This document shows positions 28,907 to 38,397 of a stretch of DNA of 64,000 nt, one piece after another (positions within the stretch are counted from its first letter, which is position 1; each line of letters begins with the position of its first letter). Origin of the DNA: Hydrococcus rivularis NIES-593. GTDB taxonomy: Bacteria > Cyanobacteriota > Cyanobacteriia > Cyanobacteriales > Microcystaceae. Where the stretch lies: positions 1 to 64,000 of the forward strand of contig NZ_MRCB01000018.1 of assembly GCF_001904635.1 (NCBI RefSeq), read 5' to 3'. The notes below the pieces were generated by a model, which was given only the letters and a program-made list of their open reading frames with translations, had not been told where the DNA came from and did no database searches. The position numbers were made by a program, and so were the translations under genes.

Positions 28907-29964
28907 AGGATAATCTTGTCAGTCGATTAGTGTTCGATTGCAACTTTTTATCGGCCGGTTAGCGGCGAGCGGCTAAATTCGCGGCCGACAGTCGGGAGAC
29001 AGAAAGTGCCCCGTTCTTTAGTGTACAATCGAACCTTGCCTCTCTTGGCAAAATCATAGGAATTAAAAAGGATAGAGCACATAAATAATTTCTATTTTTA
29101 TGCGATCGCCACTTTTAGTAAGAGACAGAAAAACAGCTTAAATAGTTCCATCCCGACCGAACTTTAAGTAAATCAAACTAGCTCTAAAATTTAGAGCAGT
29201 CCACCAAGAATTAGCAAAATAGCTTTTTTACTATATCTATCAGTATCAGTATAAATGGCAGTTCCAGCCGAGATTTCATGACTTTCTCTAGCAAAACTAA
29301 AGTGTGAATCAAGCCAACTTTCATATTAGAATTATACGTTTTCCCTAGTGAAGACAGTGGTAAAAGATTCGATCGCAAAAATGTGTTCCGCAATCATGAT
29401 AAATTCTGACCAGATGCTATATATAATTAATAATTATTTTTTCCCTTTAACCTTTCCCCGCTTCGCGAAGACCCTTTTCCCAATCGATAAAAATTTCGTC
29501 TTTCATCTAACTCAAAAGTGCAATAAGATGTTTTTAAGTTAGCCATCCTTTCCAAACTAATTCTGCTTTAACCGTATACTTATTCGCTTAAAATATAATT
29601 CTTGGGAGAGTCTTGTGAATCGCTCTCACTATTTTTTAAATTTAAAACCTGTCAGTAAAACTCTTCTCGCAATATTTTTTATATTTAATTTGTTTCTCAA
29701 TTTACTTTTTTAAAAAAACAGTTTTTTTGTATAGAGATATCTTATTAAAGATTTATTTTGGTTATAAAAATATGAATGCTAAAAATAATATTGATTGATA
29801 TAATTTCGTAATTTAAATCGAAAAATAGTGTAATTTTTTTGATAGTCGTTTTTTTCATAAGAAATGTAATTACTCAAAAGAGCTGTGGCTCAGACTCGTT
29901 TACTTCCTCTGAAAACTTTAAAGTACAATTGTACTGAGAACATTGACCGAAAAATGTGTTATCG
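28907..29964. other. Long AT-rich intergenic region
   Basis: About 1 kb without a supported gene. The middle (29080-29870) is strongly AT-rich with A/T runs and only short chance frames. Near 29441-29481 is a pyrimidine-rich block (AACCTTTCCCCGC) similar to other cyanobacterial spacers. The right end carries a LexA-like palindrome listed separately. I recognise no tRNA or structured RNA. Confidence 0.4.
29922..29935. promoter_or_regulatory. LexA-like box upstream of rimI
   Basis: AGTACAATTGTACT is a perfect 14-bp palindrome ending 29 bp before the rimI ATG. It fits the cyanobacterial LexA-site consensus RGTACNNNDGTWCB described for Anabaena. Binding is inference. Confidence 0.5.
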
Positions 29965-30618
29965 ATGGAACTCAAGCTCAAACCTCCTCAAACCGAACAG
30001 CTCACACAGGTACTCGAACTGGATCGACTTTGTTTGGGCGGACTGTGGACGTTAGAAGGATATCAGCGAGAATTAGCCAGTCCTAATAGCAGCCTAATAG
30101 CCTTATCAGTCCTAGATCGTGCAAGACAAGAAGATAAGACTCTTTTATCATCCCATCCCTTAGCATCCTTATCTCCTCGTCTCCCTGCCTCTTCATCCTC
30201 CCCTTCCTCTGTATCTACAATCGCCTCTGAGGAATCAATAATCGGATTCGGTTGCTTTTGGGCAATTTTAGAAGAAGCTCACATTACCTTGTTGATGATT
30301 CATCCAGACTATCAAAGACAAGGACTAGGACAACTACTGCTGTACGCTTTGCTAAAAGACGCATGCAAGCGCAAACTGGAACGCGCTACATTAGAAGTTA
30401 GAGTATCCAATCAAGTAGCCATATTTCTTTACAAAAAATTTGGTTTTAAAGTAGCAGGACGACGCAAAAATTACTATCAAAAAACAGGGGAAGATGCTCT
30501 AATTCTCTGGCGAGGCAATTTGCATCGACCAGAATTCTCTAAAGAACTAGAAATATGGCACGAACGAGTTGGCGCTCGCCTCGCCCAAAATCACTGGACG
30601 CTTAAGGAGGAAACGTAA
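29965..30618 (+). CDS. rimI: Ribosomal-protein N-acetyltransferase-like GNAT
   Basis: This GNAT acetyltransferase has the acetyl-CoA loop HPDYQRQGLGQLLL and the C-terminal NQVAIFLYKKFGFKVAGRRKNYY, both typical of RimI, which acetylates the N-terminal alanine of ribosomal protein S18. A Ser/Pro-rich insert of about 45 residues separates strand 1 from the core. I prefer the ATG at 29965 (217 aa) over the GTG three codons upstream. A LexA-like box lies just upstream, unusual for this gene. Confidence 0.85.
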   Translation: MELKLKPPQTEQLTQVLELDRLCLGGLWTLEGYQRELASPNSSLIALSVLDRARQEDKTLLSSHPLASLSPRLPASSSSPSSVSTIASEESIIGFGCFWAILEEAHITLLMIHPDYQRQGLGQLLLYALLKDACKRKLERATLEVRVSNQVAIFLYKKFGFKVAGRRKNYYQKTGEDALILWRGNLHRPEFSKELEIWHERVGARLAQNHWTLKEET

Positions 30619-30778
30619 AGACAACAGAGAAACCAAGAGAAGGAACTAGAAACTAACTGTTCGCGGAGAACGACTTATTAACGAGAGTTCGCCGATAAGT
30701 AATAAACCAACAGATTTTTCAAAAGACTTTTGCTAAAATCAGCTTACACGGGCAAGCAGCAGGTGATGGATATAGGTT

Positions 30779-33244
30779 ATGTTTGAACGCTTCACAGAAA
30801 AAGCTATAAAGGTGATCATGCTCGCCCAAGAAGAAGCTCGTCGCTTGGGACATAATTTCGTAGGCACGGAGCAAATCCTTCTTGGGTTAATTGGCGAAGG
30901 AACTGGCGTCGCCGCCAAAGTTCTAAAATCTATGGGGGTCAATCTCAAAGATGCCCGAATTGAAGTCGAAAAGATCATTGGTCGCGGGTCCGGTTTCGTG
31001 GCGGTGGAAATTCCGTTCACCCCAAGAGCCAAGAGAGTTCTCGAACTTTCCCTCGAAGAGGCTCGTCAACTCGGTCACAACTACATCGGCACAGAACACT
31101 TACTTCTCGGCTTGATTCGGGAAGGAGAAGGGGTTGCCGCTAGAGTTTTGGAAAATCTAGGAGTTGACCTCGCCAAAGTTCGGACTCAGGTGATTCGGAT
31201 GCTGGGCGAAACGGCTGAAGTTTCGACGACACCGGGCGCTCAAGGACGCACGAAAACGCCAACCTTGGACGAATTTGGCTCTAACCTCACTCAAATGGCA
31301 AGCGAGGGCAAGCTAGATCCCGTTGTAGGACGGCAAAAAGAAATCGAGCGCGTGATCCAGATTTTAGGTCGCCGTACCAAGAACAATCCCGTTCTCATTG
31401 GCGAACCGGGGGTAGGAAAGACCGCGATCGCAGAAGGTCTGGCACAGCGCATCGCCAACAAGGACGTTCCGGATATCCTAGAAGACAAGCGAGTCGTCAC
31501 GCTCGATATTGGCTTGCTGGTCGCCGGAACCAAGTATCGCGGAGAATTTGAAGAGCGCCTCAAGAAAATTATGGACGAAATCCGTCAAGCCGGAAACGTG
31601 ATTCTGGTAATTGACGAAGTTCATACCCTAATTGGCGCAGGTGCTGCCGAAGGCGCGATCGACGCGGCAAATATCCTCAAACCCGCTCTGGCGAGAGGAG
31701 AATTGCAATGCATCGGCGCGACCACCCTCGACGAGTACCGCAAGCACATCGAACGCGATGCAGCGCTAGAGCGACGCTTCCAGCCAGTGATGGTGGGCGA
31801 ACCTTCCGTAGAAGAGACGATCGAAATCCTCTACGGCTTGAGAGAGCGCTACGAACAACACCACAAGCTGAAGATTTTGGACGAGGCATTAGAGGCAGCA
31901 GCCAAGCTTTCGGATCGCTACATCAGCGATCGCTATCTGCCAGATAAAGCGATCGACCTCATCGACGAAGCCGGATCGCGCGTGCGCTTGATCAACTCGC
32001 AACTGCCCCCAGCCGCTAAGGAACTCGATAAAGAACTGCGTCAGATCCTCAAGCAAAAAGACGATGCAGTTAGGGCGCAGGACTTCGATCGCGCGGGAGA
32101 ACTGCGCGATCGCGAAATGGAAATCAAGGCACAAATTCGGGCGATCGCCTCTTCTAAGAAGAACGAAGGCGAAGGAGACGAACCCGTCGTCACCGCAGAA
32201 GAAATCGCCAACATCGTCGCCTCTTGGACTGGCGTTCCGGTTAACAAGCTCACAGAAACCGAATCCGAGAAGCTGCTGCACATGGAAGATACCTTGCACC
32301 AGCGTCTCATCGGTCAAGAAGATGCCGTCAAAGCCGTGTCTCGCGCCATTCGTCGCGCCAGAGTCGGTCTGAAGAACCCCAACCGACCCATTGCTAGCTT
32401 CATCTTCTCCGGTCCTACGGGAGTCGGTAAGACAGAACTGACCAAGGCCTTGGCTGCTTACTTCTTCGGTTCCGAAGAGGCAATGATCCGTCTGGATATG
32501 TCGGAGTACATGGAACGCCATACCGTATCCAAGCTGATCGGTTCGCCGCCGGGATATGTCGGGTATAATGAAGGCGGTCAACTTACCGAAGCCGTGCGTC
32601 GCCGTCCTTATACTGTCGTTCTCTTCGACGAAATCGAAAAGGCGCATCCCGATGTCTTCAACATGTTGCTGCAAATCCTCGAAGACGGTCGTTTGACCGA
32701 TGCCAAAGGTCGGACGGTAGACTTCAAAAATACGCTGCTAATCATGACCTCGAACATCGGCTCGAAGGTGATTGAAAAAGGCGGCGATCGCTTGGGATTC
32801 GAGTTTGAAGTAGACCAAGCCGAAGCCCAATACAATCGGATTCGCTCCTTAGTTAACGAGGAACTCAAACAGTACTTCCGTCCTGAATTCCTCAACCGGA
32901 TCGACGAAATCATTGTCTTCCGTCAACTGACCAAGGAAGAGGTCAAGCAAATCGCCGATATCCTCCTCAAGCAGGTCTTTGCACGACTGACGGAACAAAA
33001 TATCAACCTAGAAGTAACCGAGAAGTTCAAAGAACGTCTGGTCGAAGAAGGTTACAACCCCGCTTATGGGGCAAGACCCTTACGTCGAGCTATTATGCGT
33101 CTGTTAGAAGACGTGCTGGCTGAAGAAATCCTTTCCGGTCGCATCCAGGAAGGAGATACAGCTGTCGCCGATATCGACGAGGAAGGCAAAGTGAAGATCG
33201 TTCTTGGCGAAAGGCAGCAGCTTTTAGCTCAAGCAACTGATTGA
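30779..33244 (+). CDS. clpC: AAA+ chaperone ClpC
   Basis: This 821-residue protein carries two Clp N-terminal repeats (about 1-145), a first AAA+ module with GEPGVGKT, a UVR-type middle segment ([18 protein letters not shown]) and a second AAA+ module with GPTGVGKT. It ends with the C-terminal D2-small domain. It unfolds proteins for the ClpP/ClpR peptidase and is essential in cyanobacteria and chloroplasts. A ribosome-binding-like GGTG lies before the ATG. A rho-independent terminator follows. Confidence 0.96.
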   Translation: MFERFTEKAIKVIMLAQEEARRLGHNFVGTEQILLGLIGEGTGVAAKVLKSMGVNLKDARIEVEKIIGRGSGFVAVEIPFTPRAKRVLELSLEEARQLGHNYIGTEHLLLGLIREGEGVAARVLENLGVDLAKVRTQVIRMLGETAEVSTTPGAQGRTKTPTLDEFGSNLTQMASEGKLDPVVGRQKEIERVIQILGRRTKNNPVLIGEPGVGKTAIAEGLAQRIANKDVPDILEDKRVVTLDIGLLVAGTKYRGEFEERLKKIMDEIRQAGNVILVIDEVHTLIGAGAAEGAIDAANILKPALARGELQCIGATTLDEYRKHIERDAALERRFQPVMVGEPSVEETIEILYGLRERYEQHHKLKILDEALEAAAKLSDRYISDRYLPDKAIDLIDEAGSRVRLINSQLPPAAKELDKELRQILKQKDDAVRAQDFDRAGELRDREMEIKAQIRAIASSKKNEGEGDEPVVTAEEIANIVASWTGVPVNKLTETESEKLLHMEDTLHQRLIGQEDAVKAVSRAIRRARVGLKNPNRPIASFIFSGPTGVGKTELTKALAAYFFGSEEAMIRLDMSEYMERHTVSKLIGSPPGYVGYNEGGQLTEAVRRRPYTVVLFDEIEKAHPDVFNMLLQILEDGRLTDAKGRTVDFKNTLLIMTSNIGSKVIEKGGDRLGFEFEVDQAEAQYNRIRSLVNEELKQYFRPEFLNRIDEIIVFRQLTKEEVKQIADILLKQVFARLTEQNINLEVTEKFKERLVEEGYNPAYGARPLRRAIMRLLEDVLAEEILSGRIQEGDTAVADIDEEGKVKIVLGERQQLLAQATD

Positions 33245-33292
33245 GGTTGCGATCGCGCTTTTAGCTACAAGCCTAACCTTAATAGTTAATTT

Positions 33293-33329
33293 AAAAACGG
33301 TAGGAGTTGAATTTCTCTTACCGTTTTTT
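33293..33329 (+). terminator. Rho-independent terminator of clpC
   Basis: The stem AAAAACGGTAGGAG / CTCTTACCGTTTTT with one mismatch and a short loop is followed by a run of T. It lies 49 bp after the clpC stop codon. Confidence 0.8.
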
Positions 33330-33545
33330 AACACGGGTCGCATTTTAAGCTTTTGAGCTAATATTTTTCATTACTTAAACTTAATGGAAAAGAAGGCGTT
33401 GTCAAACAAGCCAGTGACTTCTTGACACACTAGCAACAATCTGAATAATATTTAGGAGTCCTAACTATTATCCCAAAGGATTTATAAAAAAAGTAGTTTT
33501 CTACCATGCTGATTAAGATTTGGAGCTTCTGCCTGCTCGAAAACA
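33330..33545. other. Spacer between clpC terminator and HPP gene
   Basis: AT-rich; presumably holds the promoter of the HPP-marR pair. No further structure recognised. Confidence 0.4.
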
Positions 33546-34220
33546 ATGAAAATTAATTTTTTATCTGTGTTACGGCAGCACTTGAAAAGTCTGCTATCAA
33601 AATTTTCTTCACTCAGTCAGCAACCAAGCCCGATCCCCCACCAAACCTCAACTCCTTCGAACAAAAGGAAAAATAAGTTTTTCAGAGACATTAAGGCATA
33701 TCGAAGATTAATAGTTCATTCCCGTAAATCTTATCGCCGAGGTTGCGCCTATCAACCTCGGTTTTCCTTTGCTCAGGCTCTCATTTCTTGGCTTGGCAGT
33801 CTGGTGGCAATTGAACTGTTGGCTTATCTTTCTCTTTATACCCACTATCCGTTAATTGCTGCACCTTTTGGGGCAACAGCAGTTCTAGTATATGGCATAC
33901 CTGAAAGTCCTCTAGCTCAACCCCGTAACGTGATTGGCGGGAATTGTCTGGGGGCGTTGGTGAGTATCGTGTTAGTCCAATATTGTGGTTCGGAGCCTTG
34001 GGTTATGGGTTTAGCCGTGGCAACCGCTATCAAGCTGATGAAACTAACGAGAACCCTTCACCCACCAGGTGGCGCGGTTGCTTTGGTGGGTGTAATGAGC
34101 AATGCATCTTGGAGTTTTTTGTTTACTCCCGTGTTTGTTGGCTCCGTTATTATGGTCTTGTGGACTTTTGTATTCAATAACACAGCACCTGGTAGAAGCT
34201 ATCCCAGACATTGGTTATGA
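33546..34220 (+). CDS. HPP-family membrane protein
   Basis: This 224-residue protein has about 70 basic N-terminal residues followed by four hydrophobic helices (roughly 78-200) and the name-giving HPPGGAVAL motif. Some cyanobacterial and chloroplast HPP proteins have been linked to nitrite transport; here the substrate cannot be told. It lies 23 bp upstream of a MarR-family regulator on the same strand, which probably controls it. Confidence 0.8.
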   Translation: MKINFLSVLRQHLKSLLSKFSSLSQQPSPIPHQTSTPSNKRKNKFFRDIKAYRRLIVHSRKSYRRGCAYQPRFSFAQALISWLGSLVAIELLAYLSLYTHYPLIAAPFGATAVLVYGIPESPLAQPRNVIGGNCLGALVSIVLVQYCGSEPWVMGLAVATAIKLMKLTRTLHPPGGAVALVGVMSNASWSFLFTPVFVGSVIMVLWTFVFNNTAPGRSYPRHWL

Positions 34221-34243
34221 ATAGTTCGTGACTGCCAACCCCT

Positions 34244-34879
34244 ATGAGTACAAATGAATCTAACAACCCTTCTGACTTTTGTCACGACTCTACGGAACAA
34301 CGGATTCTAGTCGGGCTATCTAAAGTGAGTCTTGCCCTCAAAAGTCAATCTTGGCAAGATGCCGGACGGTATGGACTCTCCCCAACTCAAGTTCAAATTC
34401 TCTCGTTGTTACAAACAAAAGGGCATGAAGGAATGGGTTTGTCTGCTGTGGCGGAAGGTTTAGCCGTAACGCCAGCGACTGCCAGTGATGCGGTACGGGT
34501 ATTAGTAGAAAAAGGCTTAGTGCAAAAAAAACCATCGCCAGAAGATAAACGGGCGATCGCAATTACCCTGACTGCGAAAGGACAACAGCTAGCCATTAAA
34601 ACCGCTTGCTGGTCTGACTTGTTACTAGATGCTGTGGGAGAACTGTCGGAATTGGAGCAAACAGTTTTCTTGCGGGGACTGATTAAAATGATTCGCAAGC
34701 TACAAGAAGCAGGTCAAATTCCCATTTCGAAAATGTGCGTGACTTGCCGTTTTTTCCAGCCCAATCGCTATCCTAATAGCGATCGCCCCCATCATTGTGC
34801 ATTGGTCGATGCTCCTTTCGGCGATCGCCATTTGCAAATCGACTGCCCCGATCAAATTATGATTAATTCAAGAGATTGA
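34244..34879 (+). CDS. MarR-family regulator with C-terminal Cys4 tail
   Basis: This 211-residue protein has a MarR winged helix (about 20-155, with LSAVAEGLAVTPATASDAVRVLVEKGLVQKK and the wing SPEDKRAIAITLT). A tail of about 50 residues holds C165, C168, C185 and C201 (CxxC-x16-C-x15-C). That tail could bind zinc or an iron-sulfur cluster, or sense redox state. It is co-oriented with the HPP gene just upstream. The ligand is unknown. Confidence 0.85.
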   Translation: MSTNESNNPSDFCHDSTEQRILVGLSKVSLALKSQSWQDAGRYGLSPTQVQILSLLQTKGHEGMGLSAVAEGLAVTPATASDAVRVLVEKGLVQKKPSPEDKRAIAITLTAKGQQLAIKTACWSDLLLDAVGELSELEQTVFLRGLIKMIRKLQEAGQIPISKMCVTCRFFQPNRYPNSDRPHHCALVDAPFGDRHLQIDCPDQIMINSRD

Positions 34880-34983
34880 CAGCTTTAAACGACTACGCTA
34901 CCTGTAATTTAAGGAATTTTTACTGAAGAGTCTTATTTGCCCAAAGAATAAACTCTTCTAGAGAAAAAATATTAATATTCTTT

Positions 34984-35823
34984 TTAATAGTTGGTAATTA
35001 TCACTTCAGGAATTTTACCTCGCTTATAACCTTTAGAATTAATCGCTCTGGTTGCATAGACAAACTCGATTTTGTAATGGTTGTAGAGATCGAGAATCAG
35101 TGGGGCGTTGGAGTTAGAAACCATAAATCGAACGCCCTTAGCATCAAGGCGATCGCACAGATCTCGCAGGCTCGATTGCATCGCTAAATCGAACCCATCC
35201 TGACTGTATCCTGTAAAGTTAGACGTAGCGTTTAGCGGGGCATAGGGAGGATCGAAATAGACAAAATCGTCCCTGGTAATTTTTTCTTCAACTTTAAGGA
35301 ATGAACCAGTGATAATCTGCGCTTTTTGAAGTGCTTGGCTACAAGCTCTTAAATTAGTCTCGTCAACAATCTTGGGATTTTTATACTTCCCCATAGGCGT
35401 ATTAAATTGACCTTTAGAGTTCACGCGGTATAATCCGTTAAAACAGGTTTTATTTAAGTAGATCAGTCGGCTTGCTTTTTTTACTGCTGACCAAGACTTA
35501 TATTCGTCGGTGCGATCGATATTTCTGATTTGGTAATAGTAGTCTTTTTCGTAAATGTGTTGCTTTAGATCGGCAATCAGTTCTTCAACTCGCTCTCTAA
35601 TGACTCTGTAAGTTAAGGTCAATTCCTCGTTGATATCGATGAGAACGGATTGCTCTGGTAAAAGATGAAAAAATAATGCCCCGCCACCCACAAACGGTTC
35701 AAAATATCGAGAGAAATCGCGAGGAATTCTTGCTGTTAGTTCGCTCAGCAGTTGAGTTTTACCACCAACCCATTTAACGAAAGGTTTAGCTTGAATATTT
35801 ATGTCTATTTCTCTAATCTTCAA
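34984..35823 (-). CDS. dam: Dam-type DNA adenine methyltransferase (D12 class)
   Basis: This 279-residue protein has the SAM-binding motif FVGGGA (44-49, after KWVGGKTQLL) and catalytic DPPYAP (about 190). This is the alpha-class N6-adenine methylase layout of E. coli Dam, which acts on GATC. No restriction enzyme is adjacent, so it is probably a solitary methylase. The host genome is rich in GCGATCGC (HIP1), which contains GATC, so nearly every HIP1 site would be a substrate. Confidence 0.9.
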   Translation of the reverse strand: MKIREIDINIQAKPFVKWVGGKTQLLSELTARIPRDFSRYFEPFVGGGALFFHLLPEQSVLIDINEELTLTYRVIRERVEELIADLKQHIYEKDYYYQIRNIDRTDEYKSWSAVKKASRLIYLNKTCFNGLYRVNSKGQFNTPMGKYKNPKIVDETNLRACSQALQKAQIITGSFLKVEEKITRDDFVYFDPPYAPLNATSNFTGYSQDGFDLAMQSSLRDLCDRLDAKGVRFMVSNSNAPLILDLYNHYKIEFVYATRAINSKGYKRGKIPEVIITNY

Positions 35824-35849
35824 TTGATGCGATCGAACTCCTCTCTTAG

Positions 35850-36047
35850 TCTGTCAAGGATTATAGATAATTTTGTCAGCAGACAGAGCGATCGCGTCTC
35901 ATTCATGGGCTGTCGCATGTTGGGAAAAAGCGGAACTGAGAGAAGCATTGACAGGGTGCGATCGCATTCTCAACGACGAGTTTTCTGACTATCCAGAGAA
36001 ATCTCTGTACGCGATCGGCATAGTTGACGAGGCGAAAAAGCTTTAAT
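35850..36047 (+). pseudogene. Gene remnant containing a duplicated 51-bp segment
   Basis: An open stretch without a start reads ...AIASHSWAVACWEKAEL, continues with CDRILNDEFSDYPEKSL and ends in KKL. The composition is protein-like. Its first 51 bp (35887-35937) recur nearly identically at 42381-42430, where the frame soon ends. I take both as fragments of a lost gene family; the parent is not recognised. Confidence 0.4.
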
Positions 36048-36087
36048 AATCTCAACTCAGGTTAATTATTTGCTTCTTTCTCATTTT

Positions 36088-37086
36088 TTAAGAAGCTTTG
36101 AGTTCCCTGGGGAAGACAATGCCCTTACCAGCCAAACTTGAGAACGCCTGACAATATCCCTGGCTTTCTTTGAGCAAATAATCCAGAAAGGTACGAGCAA
36201 CGAGCGAAAGTTTTTTCTCCTTGAGGAAGATGACGTGCCATTGGCGATGAATGGGAAAGCCCTCTACGTTAAGAATTGCCAGTTGATTCATGTCAGTGGC
36301 ACTCAGGCTATGCAGCGATAAAACTGCTAGCCCCAAACCTTCAACAACAGCCTGCTTGATAGCTTCATTACTATTCAGTTCTAGCTTGATCTGTACTGAG
36401 ACCCCCTGCTGGCGCAATAACTGTTCTACTGACTCGCGAGTTTGAGAACCTCGCTCTCTCACGATCAAGGATTCCTTTTCTAGAGACTCTAGAGGAAGAC
36501 GACATTGGCGTGTTAGGGGATGGCGTTTGGGCGCAACTAAGACTAACGGATTACAAAGAAATGACTCTGCTTCAATTTTTTCTTGTTCTGGCAAGCGACT
36601 GAGGATATAGAGATCGTCAAGGTTTTTATTGAGCCGCTCTAAAACCTCATTATGATTGGTAAACTCAAGAGAAATGCCGATATTGGGGTAGCGTTGGCAG
36701 AAGGAATTGAGTAGCTTAGGAATAAAGTACTTCGCAGTGGTTGCCGCAGCTAGGCGCAAGTGACCCTGTTCCATACCTCTAAACTCAGCTAGATTCGCCT
36801 CTAACTGCTCCAGTCGCTTAAAGATGATTTGACAGGCATCGAAAACTTCCTGACCTGCTGGTGTCAAATATACCTGCTTTCCTACCTGCTCAAATAGGGG
36901 CATTCCGAGCGCAGTGGAAAGATGTTTGATTTGAGAAGATACGGTGGGTTGTGAAAGATATAACTGTTTGGCTGCATGAGTGAAGCTACTGTGCTGCGCT
37001 GTTGTCTTAAAAACCTGTAATTGATTGAGCGTAATTGATTTCCAGAGAGGATTGGTTGGAAAACTGTCAGGGAAATTTGGTTTCAT
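36088..37086 (-). CDS. LysR-type transcriptional regulator (CbbR/CcmR-like)
   Basis: This 332-residue protein (start at ATG 37086; the upstream extension would read through its own operator) has an N-terminal winged HTH (TLNQLQVFKTTAQHSSFTHAAKQLYLSQPTVSSQIKHL) and a periplasmic-binding-protein-like effector domain. Resemblance to carbon-fixation regulators (CbbR, CmpR, CcmR) is suggested by both sequence style and context. It lies beside a SulP transporter and a carbonic-anhydrase-like gene on the same strand. Two copies of a palindromic site lie 26-94 bp upstream. Confidence 0.85.
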   Translation of the reverse strand: MKPNFPDSFPTNPLWKSITLNQLQVFKTTAQHSSFTHAAKQLYLSQPTVSSQIKHLSTALGMPLFEQVGKQVYLTPAGQEVFDACQIIFKRLEQLEANLAEFRGMEQGHLRLAAATTAKYFIPKLLNSFCQRYPNIGISLEFTNHNEVLERLNKNLDDLYILSRLPEQEKIEAESFLCNPLVLVAPKRHPLTRQCRLPLESLEKESLIVRERGSQTRESVEQLLRQQGVSVQIKLELNSNEAIKQAVVEGLGLAVLSLHSLSATDMNQLAILNVEGFPIHRQWHVIFLKEKKLSLVARTFLDYLLKESQGYCQAFSSLAGKGIVFPRELKAS

Positions 37087-37111
37087 GATGCTGTCAGATT
37101 GTATCTTAAAA

Positions 37112-37180
37112 ACTTTAACAATATTGATGTTGCTCAATTTAAGTTATATTCTACTTTAACAACATTAATGTTGTTAAAGT
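37112..37180. promoter_or_regulatory. Double LysR-type operator
   Basis: The second site, 37153-37180, is a perfect 28-bp palindrome with half-site ACTTTAACAACATT. The first, 37112-37139, is an imperfect copy starting ACTTTAACAATATT and lies 41 bp from the second, start to start. They sit between the LysR gene and its upstream neighbour. Autoregulation by LysR is the natural inference. Confidence 0.7.
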
Positions 37181-37271
37181 CGAGACAAACATCACAATTG
37201 CGCCGAGATTTAAGTCAAATCAGACGACATCATGCAAAAAGCTTTCCTCTGACAGCGGTTCGAGTTTCAGA

Positions 37272-37523
37272 TTAGCCGATCGACTCCAAGAGCAGGGATT
37301 GAATTTGTTTGGAAGCAAGAATTTTCCCCTGACAGATGATTTGACCGTTAACGATTAAAGCTGGGGTGCATCTAAGTCTTCGTCTATTTATTTCTCCGAG
37401 ATCGGAATTACAGTTCACCTTAGCGGGAACGCCAAGTTTGGCAACAGCCGTGCAAACGTTATTTTCCAGAAGACGACGACTCTCGGTATTTAAACCAATA
37501 ATTTCAATGTTAAGCGTATCCAT
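37272..37523 (-). CDS. Thioredoxin-like mini-protein lacking CxxC
   Basis: This 83-residue protein has the same fold pattern as the CxxC mini-thioredoxin at 43415. It has IEIIGLNTESRRL where that one has VEILGTGCKKCHQL, and CTPALIVNGQIICQGKILA where that one has RTPALAIEGKVVSQGKVIA. The redox CxxC is replaced by NTES. Three Cys elsewhere (VCTAV, VNCNS, RCTPA) plus one in IICQG are not in the thioredoxin position. It overlaps the 3' end of the carbonic-anhydrase-like gene by 14 bp, so the two are coupled. It may act as a binding or regulatory protein. Confidence 0.75.
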   Translation of the reverse strand: MDTLNIEIIGLNTESRRLLENNVCTAVAKLGVPAKVNCNSDLGEINRRRLRCTPALIVNGQIICQGKILASKQIQSLLLESIG

Positions 37524-38127
37524 AATTGACTTTTAGCTTTTCAGCCATTTGGGGAATTTCATTCGCGGGGAGAATTGATTTAACTTCTCGATCGAGTTTA
37601 AGAAAATAAAGCTCGACGTTAAGTTGTGGGTAGCGTTTTTTAATTGCCGAGTAAGCCCGATTTAAGTAATCTTTGTGAACCTGTTCTTCCCGGTCAGGAT
37701 TTTTACTTAATTGAGGGTCTATTAGACTGGCATAAGCCCCACAGTCCTGATGGTCGAAAATGATGACCTTTTCAACGTGGTGCAGTCGATAGGACAAATC
37801 CAGTTGATCCCAAAAAGCAGCAGCATCCGCTTGATGGGGAAAGCCCGCTAGCGCCAAAGAAGCTCCGGCTAGTGCCGTCCAGTCATACTGTTGGGCAAAA
37901 GTTGGCTCTAAAAACTGTTGTAATGCCGTTACAAAGCGGAAATCAATGCAACTAAGCACTAAAGCTTTAGGCTGATGAGCGGCGGCAATAGCAGGCTGAG
38001 TAACTGGGAGGAAAGGGAAAGCGATCGCCCCAGCCAGAAGCGATCGCATAAACGTGCGTCTCGCCATTTGATGGGATTGACCGCAGGGACAGGCTTTTAA
38101 CTTACAAGTGGGAGAGATTTGCTCCAT
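37510..38127 (-). CDS. Tat-exported beta-carbonic-anhydrase-like protein
   Basis: This 205-residue protein has a Tat signal (ARRTFMRSLLAGA, about 22-50) after a Cys-rich leader (CKLKACPCGQ). The beta-carbonic-anhydrase zinc and catalytic residues are present: C60, D62 and R64 in SCIDFRF, and H126 and C129 in DHQDCGAY. It probably interconverts CO2 and bicarbonate in the periplasm or lumen. The usual middle helices are shortened, so it belongs to a divergent branch and activity is not certain. It is grouped with a SulP transporter on the same strand, which supports a role in inorganic-carbon supply. An internal start at the second Met (38067) is possible. Confidence 0.8.
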   Translation of the reverse strand: MEQISPTCKLKACPCGQSHQMARRTFMRSLLAGAIAFPFLPVTQPAIAAAHQPKALVLSCIDFRFVTALQQFLEPTFAQQYDWTALAGASLALAGFPHQADAAAFWDQLDLSYRLHHVEKVIIFDHQDCGAYASLIDPQLSKNPDREEQVHKDYLNRAYSAIKKRYPQLNVELYFLKLDREVKSILPANEIPQMAEKLKVNYGYA

Positions 38128-38138
38128 CGCTGTTCGCT

Positions 38139-38303
38139 CTATCTCTCCAGAAACCCTTTATGAGTCAACGATTTCGTCTCCACAGGCACTTCTTGAAGGT
38201 TCAAAGCTGTTTTGGGGAATAGCAATTGGTACAAATCTCCTATCTGGGAAATAAGTTCTTGCCAGAGAGCTGTTAAAGATTTGAGAATGGTTTGGCGTTT
38301 CAT
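38139..38303 (-). CDS. Candidate 54-aa small ORF
   Basis: The frame from ATG 38303 encodes 54 residues, beginning MKRQTILKSLTALWQ and ending FLER. It is amphipathic, without Cys or membrane segment. AAGGA lies 8 nt upstream of the ATG. It fills the gap between the SulP and carbonic-anhydrase-like genes on the same strand, with 11 bp to the next start, as expected of an operon member. No family recognised. Confidence 0.5.
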   Translation of the reverse strand: MKRQTILKSLTALWQELISQIGDLYQLLFPKTALNLQEVPVETKSLTHKGFLER

Positions 38304-38397
38304 GGACTTTTTCCTTAATTAAAGTTAATGTGGGTTATGGTTTCACTCCCCTCAATCGAAGGGCTAAGCAGAAAATCTAAGAACCAAGGGACTTTCT

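Noticed and set aside
29024-29035. GTACAATCGAAC near lysA as LexA site
   Set aside because: Second half-site is GAAC, not GTWC, so it misses the consensus.
31889-32674. 261-residue frame opposite clpC
   Set aside because: Antisense shadow of a highly conserved gene; no family resemblance or ribosome-binding site.
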